Below, piece by piece: positions 3,561-10,064 of a stretch of 12,028 nucleotides of DNA. The notes below the pieces were generated by a model. That model was not told the origin of the DNA, did no database searches, and saw only the letters and a program-made list of their open reading frames with translations. Within the stretch, counting starts at the first letter, position 1. Every line of letters begins with the position of its first letter. The position numbers and the translations under genes are program-made. Source of the stretch: Gammaproteobacteria bacterium (lineage in GTDB: Bacteria > Pseudomonadota > Gammaproteobacteria > Steroidobacterales > SZUA-146); the NCBI GenBank assembly GCA_013002925.1, contig JABDLQ010000192.1:1-12028 (forward strand). Reading direction: 5' to 3'.

Positions 3561-5402
3561 ATGACTACAAATACAGCAAATCGGGCCGCCCTGGAGCGCT
3601 ATCAATGGTTTTTTCGCGAAGGCAGCCACCTCGTTACAGCCACGGACAAAACCGGCCGTTTTTATGACGTGAGCACTGCTTTTGCGACCCGTCTTGGACG
3701 CACACGTGAAGAGCTGCTCACGATGTCGCACAAAGACATTGCATCGCCAGCCACGCTGAAACAACTTGAAAATGAGTGGTTGCCGTGCCTGAAAAAAAAT
3801 CAGCGCTTGCAGGATATTCCGATTGAGTACGTGACACCGAACGGTGAATGCATCAAGTTCGTGGCCGACACTGTGAGTGGTCAAACGGACAGCGATGGAG
3901 AATTTGTCTGCCTGAGCTATTACCGTGAGATTGATGACTGGGACCGCATCAGCCACCGTTTTCAATCGCTTTATCGAGCCGCACCAGCGATGCTGCATAC
4001 CCTCGACATGCAGGCCCGTATTATTGAAGTAAGCGATCGCTGGTTGTTTAAACTTGGCTATACCCGCGCGGAAGTTATTGGTCGCAGCATCGCTGATTTT
4101 TATACCAGCACAGTGAAAAAAGATCTCGAAGGCGGACAGCTGACCCTGCTGACGTTTGCAGAAGAATACTCCAATCATCCGCGCGAAATGGTCACTAAAT
4201 CCGGAGAAGTCCTTGAAGTGCTGGTGTCCGCGGCCCAGGTGCAAAACCGCCGCGGTGAAGTCATTCGCTTGCAGGTGGCTATCAAGGATGTCACTGATCG
4301 TAACAAGGCCTTAAATGATCTGCAGGCCGCCTTTAGCGAAAACGCCCGGCTGCGCAAAGAACTCGAGCAGGAACGGGACTATCTGCGCGAGACGGTCAAT
4401 GTGTCGATGAATTACGGCAAAATCGTCGGTAACAGCGAAGCGCTGAAAACCATGATGTCACGCATCGATGCCGTCGCACACACCACTGCCAACGTCATGA
4501 TCGTCGGCGAGTCGGGCACCGGCAAAGAACTGGTATCGCACGCCATCCATTCTCGCAGCGCGCGCAAAGACAAACCGCTGGTGACCGTCAACTGCGCGTC
4601 GATTCCACGTGAACTGTTTGAAAGCGAATTCTTTGGTCATGTGCGCGGCGCATTTACCGGTGCCACCCGTGATCGCGTCGGCCGCTTTCAACTTGCCAAT
4701 GGGGGTACGATTTTTCTCGATGAAGTGGGCGAAATTCCACTCGAATTGCAGGGCAAGTTGTTGCGTGTTCTGCAGGAACAACAATTTGAGCGCGTAGGCG
4801 ACGATGAGACGCTCAATATCGATGTACGCATCATTGCCGCGACCAATCGTCACCTCGAAAAAGAGGTCGCAGAAGGACGTTTTCGTGAAGATCTGTTTTA
4901 TCGTCTGAATGTCTTTCCCATTGAAGTGCCGCCTTTACGCATGCGCGGCGATGACGTCATTCAGATCGCTGCACATCTGGTCACAACTATTTGTGCAGAT
5001 CTGGGGCGTAAAATTATTCCTTTGACTGAACGCGATATTCGCGCGTTGCGGGGATACGACTGGCCAGGCAACGTACGGGAGCTGCGCAACGTGCTGGAGC
5101 GCGCCATCATTTTGTCGGTCGATGAGCGCTTGCGTTTGTCATTACCACGCCGCGACGAACCGCCGCTGCAGAACAATCCACAGCCGCAACATCACAACGA
5201 CTATCTGACAGACGATGAAATCAAAGCATTTCTCAAACAAAACACAATAGCAGCACTCAAGGCTGCCAACTGGAAAGTTTCGGGCACAGACGGTGCAGCG
5301 GAATTGTTGGGAATCAAGCCGACGACGCTGTCGGACCGGATTCGTGCCTACAGGATTCAGCGGCCGCCCCGCCGACGCGGCCGCCCCAGCCCCGCTGCCT
5401 AG
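3561..5402 (+). CDS. PAS-PAS sigma-54-dependent transcriptional activator
   Basis: This 613-residue enhancer-binding protein is numbered from ATG 3561 (a GTG at 3552 would add three residues). Two PAS-like sensor domains lie at about 12-122 and 130-247, then a helical linker (ENARLRKELEQERDYLRE, 260-277). The AAA+ domain has Walker A GESGTGKE (316-323), the sigma-54 contact loop GAFTGA (363-368), Walker B TIFLDEVG (383-390), sensor I AATN, arginine region FREDLFYRLN and sensor II WPGNVRELRN (501-510). A Fis-type HTH occupies about 555-600. The architecture around linker and AAA+ resembles FhlA-type activators. Neither PAS has a LOV cysteine motif, and the ligand is unknown. The extreme C-terminus PRRRGRPS carries an AT-hook-like RGRP core, unusual for this class. 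The probable target is the divergent small secreted gene. The gene appears leaderless. Its stop overlaps the stop of the convergent LOV-GGDEF gene. Confidence 0.92.
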   Translation: MTTNTANRAALERYQWFFREGSHLVTATDKTGRFYDVSTAFATRLGRTREELLTMSHKDIASPATLKQLENEWLPCLKKNQRLQDIPIEYVTPNGECIKFVADTVSGQTDSDGEFVCLSYYREIDDWDRISHRFQSLYRAAPAMLHTLDMQARIIEVSDRWLFKLGYTRAEVIGRSIADFYTSTVKKDLEGGQLTLLTFAEEYSNHPREMVTKSGEVLEVLVSAAQVQNRRGEVIRLQVAIKDVTDRNKALNDLQAAFSENARLRKELEQERDYLRETVNVSMNYGKIVGNSEALKTMMSRIDAVAHTTANVMIVGESGTGKELVSHAIHSRSARKDKPLVTVNCASIPRELFESEFFGHVRGAFTGATRDRVGRFQLANGGTIFLDEVGEIPLELQGKLLRVLQEQQFERVGDDETLNIDVRIIAATNRHLEKEVAEGRFREDLFYRLNVFPIEVPPLRMRGDDVIQIAAHLVTTICADLGRKIIPLTERDIRALRGYDWPGNVRELRNVLERAIILSVDERLRLSLPRRDEPPLQNNPQPQHHNDYLTDDEIKAFLKQNTIAALKAANWKVSGTDGAAELLGIKPTTLSDRIRAYRIQRPPRRRGRPSPAA

Positions 5403-6418
5403 GAATTATGCTGGTCGGCGGGTGGTGCAACCATCATGCGGTCCCGACCCGCATCTTTGGCTGCCCGTAAGGCAGCCTCGGTAGCTGTTAGCAGATCGTT
5501 GACTGCAATGTCAGGACCGGGTTGCATTGTCGACATACCGATGCTGATCGTTAATTTGTCTTCCGGTGTCGGCAACTGGCACGCATGCATGGCAGCCAGC
5601 AAGCGCTCACCATAGACGGAAGCCTGGTCGGGGTCCCGGCCTGCATCCAGTATGACAAACTCCTCGCCGCCGTAGCGGGCCACGAAGTCAGTCGCACGCC
5701 GAAAATTGTCCTCGAGGACGCGCGCCACACTTTGCAGGCACGCGTCTCCGATTGCGTGACCATACTTTTCATTGACTGCCTTGAAGCGGTCGATATCTAT
5801 CATGTAAAGAGTCAGATAGGCTCCATCCCGTGCAGCACGGCGCCATTCGCGGTCGAGACAATCATCAAACGTGCGCCGATTGATGAGGTCTGTAAGCTCG
5901 TCGCAGCGCGCCATCAACTCAAGCTGGGCGTTAAGACGCTGAACTTTGCGCTCGCGTTCGAGCAGCTGCTGCTGTAGACGTACCTGGCTGGTGACATCCT
6001 TCTGGATGCCGATATAGTGAGTCAGAGCGCCCTCGGTATCGTGCACCGGGATCACGCGCAGTTCGTTGTAGAACAACGTACCGTCACGTCGATAGTTACG
6101 TAACGTCGCAACACAATCTGTGCCCCGCGCAAACGCCCGGCGCAGTTTATCGATCTCAGGCTGCGACCGGTCATCACCTTGCAGTACGCGACAGTTCTTT
6201 CCAAGGATGTCCTCAGACTTGTAACCGGTGATGCTTTCGAACGCACCATTAACGAACACCAGTGGCATGTCTGGTTGCTGCATATCTGAGATCGACACGC
6301 CGTCCTGCACCGCATCAACAACCTGGCTGATCAGTACATTGTCAAGCACAGCCGGTGCCACCAGAGGTGCCTCGGCATTATTCGCTCCCGTCATTGTCAG
6401 TAATTCTGATACTGCCAT
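5399..6418 (-). CDS. LOV-GGDEF protein, predicted blue-light-regulated diguanylate cyclase
   Basis: These 339 residues are numbered from ATG 6418 (alternative ATG 6427; GGA lies 9 nt before 6418). Residues about 30-143 form a LOV-type PAS domain with GKNCRVLQG at 73-81. Cys76 is the residue that forms the photo-adduct with FMN, and the family's NYRRDGTLFYNEL-RVIPV block and GIQKDVT ending are present. A linker helix (144-172) leads to a GGDEF domain: metal-binding Asp208 in MIDIDRF, active motif GGEEF (250-254), and RATD (241-244), an RxxD inhibitory site correctly spaced five residues before it. It should therefore make c-di-GMP under light control, with product feedback. No membrane segment is seen, so it is cytoplasmic. 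A weak promoter may lie upstream (-10 TATTAT at 6477-6472, poor -35). It converges on the sigma-54 activator gene and overlaps it by 4 bp. Confidence 0.9.
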   Translation of the reverse strand: MAVSELLTMTGANNAEAPLVAPAVLDNVLISQVVDAVQDGVSISDMQQPDMPLVFVNGAFESITGYKSEDILGKNCRVLQGDDRSQPEIDKLRRAFARGTDCVATLRNYRRDGTLFYNELRVIPVHDTEGALTHYIGIQKDVTSQVRLQQQLLERERKVQRLNAQLELMARCDELTDLINRRTFDDCLDREWRRAARDGAYLTLYMIDIDRFKAVNEKYGHAIGDACLQSVARVLEDNFRRATDFVARYGGEEFVILDAGRDPDQASVYGERLLAAMHACQLPTPEDKLTISIGMSTMQPGPDIAVNDLLTATEAALRAAKDAGRDRMMVAPPADQHNS

Positions 6419-6553
6419 CGCGTGCATTCCATGAGTGCTCAGGATTGATCTACTTGCGACAGTAACGGGAAATAATATACCCAACCCGGACGTTGATCAC
6501 GTTTTTACCGTCGATACTGCGCCGACACACCAACACGGGTTAACACAGCGACA

Positions 6554-6581
6554 AAAACCGAGGTTTTACCCTAAGGGTTTT
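6554..6581 (-). terminator. Overlapping inverted repeats after ahpF, weak terminator candidate
   Basis: On the minus strand AAAACC (6581-6576) can pair with GGTTTT (6559-6554), with a small CCC-TTA-GGG stem nested inside and a T-rich 3' flank. AAAACC-GA-GGTTTT at 6554-6567 is a competing pairing. It lies about 85 nt after the ahpF stop. The stem is AT-rich and weak, so it may be only an incidental repeat. The rest of 6428-6665 shows no gene. Confidence 0.3.
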
Positions 6582-6665
6582 CAATGACACATGGCCCTGC
6601 CCTCAGTCCGGCTGTATTCCACGTATCGAAACCGTGTGGCGACAGCAGCACGATGTCAAGTCCAG

Positions 6666-8255
6666 TCACGCAGCAGCGGCCTGTTTGGAACTGGACGTAT
6701 GCATCAGAAGATAATCAAATGCCGAAAGCGCAGCTTTACTACCCTCGCCCATGGCCACGATGATTTGTTTGAACGGAACAGTGGTCACGTCGCCACACGC
6801 AAATATCCCGGGTTCACTGGTTTGGCCACGCTCATTGATCACGACTTCACCGTACTGGTTTAACTCGACTACCCCGTCCAGAAAATCACTGTTGGGCACG
6901 AGTCCGATCTGGATAAATACAGCAGAGAACGATGCGTTGGTCCCCTCGCCGCTGGACCGCTCGGTGTAATCAATTCCGGTGACCTTGCCGTTGTCGGCGA
7001 CAATGCGTTCGGTCGCGACGTTTTTCAATATGCGAATGTTATCCCGACGTGCTACCTGATCGATGAGCACCTGGTCAGCTTTTAGCTCAGGCATAAACTC
7101 CATCACTGTCACTGAATTTACGATACCAGCAAGATCGAGGGCGGCCTCTATACCGGAATTACCGCCGCCAATGACAGCTACATCTTTGCCTTTGAAAAAG
7201 GGTCCGTCGCAGTGCGGGCAATACGCTACGCCATTACCGATGTTCTCACGTTCGCCCGGTACCCCCAGTTCGCGCCATTTGGCCCCGGTAGCAATGATCA
7301 CAGTGCGCGATTCGATAAGTTCTCCCGAGGACAGCTGCAACGTTTTGTTCTTACCCGTGCTGATCTTTTCTACACGCACATGCTCCCGGGTGGTGACTTC
7401 ATACTCGCCAAGATGTGCCTGCAAGGCATTTGTTACCTCAGGTCCGGTCGTCCCTGGTACCGAAATCAGATTCTCGATAGCCATCGTGTCCTTGAGTTGA
7501 CCGCCAAACCGATCACCAATCACGGTAACCGCCAGCCCTTTGCGCGCCGCGTAAATTGCCGCAGAGACTCCCGCTGGCCCTGAACCGATGACCGTCACAT
7601 CCTGCGTCGGCAGTTCCGGCGCCTCCGCCTGCCCGGCGGCTTTCAGATGCGGGAACCGCTCGAGAAGCTTTTGCACCAATTGCGCGGGGTCGATCTTGCC
7701 ATTGGCAAAGATTTCACCGTTCAGGTAAACGGAGGGAACACCCTGAATGTTTCTTTTCTCAATCAGCTCCGGATACAGCCCTCCGTCAATCATTTCGGTC
7801 GATATCTGAGCGTTGATGGCAGCAAACTGGTTCAATGCCTGCACTACATCGGGGCAATTGTGACAGCTCAGGCTCACAAAAACCTCGAAGTTCAGCGATG
7901 TGTCAACGCTGCCGATCAGCTTGCGGACGCTCTCGTCGATCTTAACGGGCACCCCGGAGGCGTGCAGCACGGCCAGCACGAGCGAGTTGAACTCGTGACC
8001 ACCAGGGATGCCGGAAAAGCTCATGCCAGCTGGCTGGCCATCGACCTCGAGCATAAAGCTCATCGGACTGCGCAGCGCACCACCCGTATCGCGCTCCTCC
8101 AGGACCAAGCGCTCGGAAACCGAACAGAATCCTGTCAGAAAATCGAGCAGCTCGGCACGACTCGGATGGGTGCCGGTTTGCACAACCAGTGATACTGAAC
8201 GTGGCATCGTGTCGGCATAGCCTCGTAAGGCCTCTAAAATTTCAGGGCTGAGCAT
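6666..8255 (-). CDS. ahpF: Alkyl hydroperoxide reductase flavoprotein subunit AhpF
   Basis: The product is a 529-residue NADH:peroxiredoxin oxidoreductase that re-reduces AhpC (E. coli AhpF has 521 residues). The N-terminal tandem thioredoxin fold (about 1-200) carries the relay pair CHNC at 131-134. The thioredoxin-reductase-like part has the FAD-binding motif GSGPAG (224-229), the catalytic disulfide CPHC at 346-349 within AYCPHCDGP, the NADH-binding GGGNSG (363-368) and the closing FACGDVT (485-491). All redox centres are present. The start ATG 8255 has GGAG (8266-8263) 7 nt upstream and gives the usual N-terminus MLSPEILEAL; an in-frame upstream start would add 10 residues that do not fit the family. 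It lies 173 bp downstream of ahpC on the same strand, the usual operon order, with a stem-loop and a leader inverted repeat in the gap. Cytoplasmic. Confidence 0.97.
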   Translation of the reverse strand: MLSPEILEALRGYADTMPRSVSLVVQTGTHPSRAELLDFLTGFCSVSERLVLEERDTGGALRSPMSFMLEVDGQPAGMSFSGIPGGHEFNSLVLAVLHASGVPVKIDESVRKLIGSVDTSLNFEVFVSLSCHNCPDVVQALNQFAAINAQISTEMIDGGLYPELIEKRNIQGVPSVYLNGEIFANGKIDPAQLVQKLLERFPHLKAAGQAEAPELPTQDVTVIGSGPAGVSAAIYAARKGLAVTVIGDRFGGQLKDTMAIENLISVPGTTGPEVTNALQAHLGEYEVTTREHVRVEKISTGKNKTLQLSSGELIESRTVIIATGAKWRELGVPGERENIGNGVAYCPHCDGPFFKGKDVAVIGGGNSGIEAALDLAGIVNSVTVMEFMPELKADQVLIDQVARRDNIRILKNVATERIVADNGKVTGIDYTERSSGEGTNASFSAVFIQIGLVPNSDFLDGVVELNQYGEVVINERGQTSEPGIFACGDVTTVPFKQIIVAMGEGSKAALSAFDYLLMHTSSSKQAAAA

Positions 8256-8271
8256 AAAATATCTCCGAAGA

Positions 8272-8324
8272 GTAAAGCGGCGCATGACCAGTCAGAGTAA
8301 TTGCAACGTTGTACCGCGCTTTAC
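8272..8324 (-). promoter_or_regulatory. Inverted repeat in the leader of ahpF
   Basis: GTAAAGCG (8272-8279) and CGCTTTAC (8317-8324) are perfect 8-bp complements enclosing 37 nt. The palindrome CAACGTTG (8304-8311) is inside. The structure ends just before the ahpF ribosome site. It could shape translation of ahpF or protect a processed mRNA end; there is no direct evidence. Confidence 0.3.
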
Positions 8325-8381
8325 AACAATAGTTTTGCGGGAGTAGCAGCGTGTATTGGCCGCACGCACCGGGGAAGAATT

Positions 8382-8404
8382 CCGGGGCACAATGTGTGCC
8401 CCGG
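8382..8404 (-). terminator. Strong stem-loop between ahpC and ahpF (attenuating or mRNA-stabilising)
   Basis: CCGGGGCACA (8382-8391) and TGTGCCCCGG (8395-8404) form a perfect 10-bp GC-rich stem with a 3-nt loop, beginning 24 nt after the ahpC stop. The downstream minus-strand flank (AATTCTTCC) is only weakly T-rich, so complete termination is unlikely. A partial terminator or 3' stabiliser would give more ahpC than ahpF transcript, as the stoichiometry of the system needs. Confidence 0.6.
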
Positions 8405-8428
8405 TACATTCAAACGCCGTGCTCCTGC

Positions 8429-8992
8429 TCAGATTTTGCCCACCAGGTCCAAAGATGGTGTCAGTGTCTTTTGGCCAGCTTCCCAGGCAGCGGGGCAGAC
8501 TTCGCCATCGTTTTCAGCGACGTACTGAGCTGCTTTGACCTTGCGAACAATGTCTTTGGCCGAGCGGCCAATGCCCAGTGCATGCACTTCCTGCACCTGG
8601 ATGATACCGTCCGGATCGGCGAGGAACGTTCCACGCAGCGCCACGCCCTCGTCTTCGATCATGACGTCGAAGCCGCGTGCGATCGCACCCGTTGGATCAC
8701 CCAGCATCGGGAAGCGAATCTTGCCGATGGCGTCGCTCGAGTCGTGCCACGCTTTGTGCACAAAGTGCGAGTCGGTCGACACGGAGTAAACCTCGACGCC
8801 GAGGCGGGACAATTCATCGTACTGATTCGCCATGTCCTCAAGTTCGGTCGGGCACACAAACGTGAAGTCCGCCGGGTAAAACAGGAAAATTGACCATTTG
8901 CCTTTCACATCGTCACTGGTGATGGTCTTGAATTCACCGTTATGAAATGCCTGGGTCTTGAATTCAGGGATTGATTTGTTGATACGTGCCAT
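8429..8992 (-). CDS. ahpC: Alkyl hydroperoxide reductase peroxiredoxin subunit AhpC
   Basis: This is a typical 2-Cys peroxiredoxin of 187 residues, the same length as E. coli AhpC. It reduces H2O2, organic peroxides and peroxynitrite in the cytoplasm and is recycled by AhpF. The peroxidatic Cys47 sits in FYPADFTFVCPTE (38-50) and the resolving Cys166 in GEVCPAAW (163-170). The start MARINKSIPEF is standard for the family, and AGGA lies about 10 nt upstream. It is the first gene of ahpC-ahpF, divergent from oxyR. A promoter with good hexamers is found at 9050-9078, and a degenerate OxyR-type site lies just upstream of it, so induction by peroxide through OxyR is expected. Confidence 0.98.
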   Translation of the reverse strand: MARINKSIPEFKTQAFHNGEFKTITSDDVKGKWSIFLFYPADFTFVCPTELEDMANQYDELSRLGVEVYSVSTDSHFVHKAWHDSSDAIGKIRFPMLGDPTGAIARGFDVMIEDEGVALRGTFLADPDGIIQVQEVHALGIGRSAKDIVRKVKAAQYVAENDGEVCPAAWEAGQKTLTPSLDLVGKI

Positions 8993-9014
8993 GGCGAAAT
9001 TTCCTCATGTTGTT

Positions 9015-9037
9015 AAAAAGAACAGGTGACAGACCTG
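9015..9037 (-). promoter_or_regulatory. Hairpin plus T tract in the ahpC leader
   Basis: On the minus strand CAGGT and ACCTG (9037-9023) form a 5-bp stem with a 5-nt loop, followed by TTCTTTTT (9022-9015). It lies between the predicted ahpC start (near 9043) and the ribosome site. It resembles a short intrinsic terminator, so leader attenuation is possible. The stem is short and this may be incidental. Confidence 0.3.
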
Positions 9038-9049
9038 AGACATGGGCAA

Positions 9050-9078
9050 ATTATGGGCAGTTGTCATGTTCGAGTAAA
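9050..9078 (-). promoter_or_regulatory. Predicted ahpC promoter
   Basis: On the minus strand -35 TTTACT (9078-9073, 4 of 6) and -10 CATAAT (9055-9050, 5 of 6) are separated by 17 bp. Transcription would start near 9043, about 50 nt before ATG 8992. The -35 element lies inside the spacer of the oxyR promoter. Confidence 0.6.
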
Positions 9079-9089
9079 TCGAATATATT
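9061..9089 (+). promoter_or_regulatory. Predicted oxyR promoter
   Basis: TTGTCA at 9061-9066 and TATATT at 9084-9089 each match the sigma-70 hexamers at 5 of 6 positions, with a 17-bp spacer. The start would be near 9096, giving a leader of about 33 nt. Confidence 0.6.
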
Positions 9090-9091
9090 AG

Positions 9092-9128
9092 ATAACGTTG
9101 TTCTGTTTTATAGATTGGTTGTAACCCT
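9092..9128. promoter_or_regulatory. Degenerate OxyR-type binding site
   Basis: On the minus strand the four tetrads AGGG, CAAT, ACAG and TTAT are spaced by 7 nt each, the layout of the OxyR consensus (ATAG-N7-CTAT-N7-ATAG-N7-CTAT), matching 11 of 16 tetrad bases. It ends 13 bp upstream of the ahpC -35, where OxyR activates, and covers the predicted oxyR start, where it would autorepress. The individual bases are only partly conserved, so the placement is tentative. Confidence 0.4.
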
Positions 9129-10058
9129 ATGATTTCGCTCAAACAACTTTCATACGCTCTGGCCGTCGATCGGGAGCGGCATTTTCGCAAAGCGGCCGAA
9201 GCCTGTTCGGTATCGCAATCGGCATTAAGCACTGCTGTCGCTGAACTGGAAAACCAGCTTGGGATCCAGATCTTCGAACGCGACAACAAAAAAGTACTCG
9301 TGACACCGATCGGTGAACAGATTCTGCAAAAAGCGCAGGTTATCGGTGCCGAAGTCAGCGATTTATACCAAATGGCCAGGTTGCAAAAAACGCCATTGAG
9401 TTATCCGATGTCACTCGGCGTCATACCAACCATCGGTCCTTATCTGTTGCCCAAAGTGCTGCCCGAGGTGCGACGACAGTATCCCGATTTTGAACTCACG
9501 ATCATTGAAGAGCAGTCGCACGTATTGACGGACAAAGTGCGCAGCGGCGAAATTGACACGGCAGTCCTGGCCCTTCCTTATGATGTTGACGGACTGCACG
9601 CATTCGAGTTCTGGGAGGAGGATCTTTTTTTGGTTACCTTTGCTGGCAGCCCCTACGCGGAGCTTGACTCCATCGACAGTGCCGATCTGCAGGACGCCGA
9701 ACTGTTGTTGCTAAAAGATGGCCACTGCCTGCGAGATCATGCGCTCGCGGTGTGTAACAGGCAGTCGACAGACATGCGTCGCTCTTTGGCCGGCACCAGC
9801 ATGTATACCCTCACGCAGATGGTCGCCGGCCACATGGGATCAACGCTGGTGCCACAGATGGCACTCGATCAATTACTCGGTGGCAGCTCGGAACTGCGGG
9901 CGGTGCGCCTGCAGGAAGCCTCTCCTCATCGCACCATCGCTTTTATTACGCGCCTGAACTATGCCGGCGTAGCAAATATTGAACTGCTCAAGAAACTGTT
10001 TCGCCAGGAGCTGAAAAAATCGGTCAACGTCTCCGCAAGATCCTTGGCAGAACGCTGA
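9129..10058 (+). CDS. oxyR: Hydrogen-peroxide sensor and LysR-type regulator OxyR
   Basis: This 309-residue LysR-family regulator (E. coli OxyR has 305) has a winged HTH at about 1-60 (AAEACSVSQSALSTAVAELE, then LGIQIFERDNKKVLVTPIG). The effector domain runs from about 90 to 300. The OxyR signature KDGHCLRDHALAVC at 196-209 contains both redox cysteines, Cys200 and Cys209, at the same 9-residue spacing as Cys199/Cys208 in E. coli. Peroxide oxidises them to a disulfide that switches promoter binding. The downstream regulatory half retains GTSMYTLTQMVAGHMGSTLVP-type sequence. The ATG at 9129 gives the family's N-terminus; the ribosome site is weak. It is divergent from ahpC, its classical target, with overlapping promoters. 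Its stop is 6 bp from the stop of the convergent flavoprotein gene, with no terminator between. Confidence 0.96.
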   Translation: MISLKQLSYALAVDRERHFRKAAEACSVSQSALSTAVAELENQLGIQIFERDNKKVLVTPIGEQILQKAQVIGAEVSDLYQMARLQKTPLSYPMSLGVIPTIGPYLLPKVLPEVRRQYPDFELTIIEEQSHVLTDKVRSGEIDTAVLALPYDVDGLHAFEFWEEDLFLVTFAGSPYAELDSIDSADLQDAELLLLKDGHCLRDHALAVCNRQSTDMRRSLAGTSMYTLTQMVAGHMGSTLVPQMALDQLLGGSSELRAVRLQEASPHRTIAFITRLNYAGVANIELLKKLFRQELKKSVNVSARSLAER

Positions 10059-10064
10059 CAGTGC

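Noticed and set aside
3528..4244. Long antisense frame over the activator gene (238 codons)
   Set aside because: It is a shadow of a strongly supported gene on the other strand, with no ribosome site or domain of its own.
3561..5402. The sigma-54 activator as PrsR of the PEP-CTERM/exosortase system
   Set aside because: PrsR has a receiver domain, whereas this protein has two PAS domains, and no PrsK-like kinase gene is present.
7647..8192. Antisense frames over ahpF (up to 181 codons)
   Set aside because: Shadow of ahpF, whose motifs are intact; composition follows the complementary strand.
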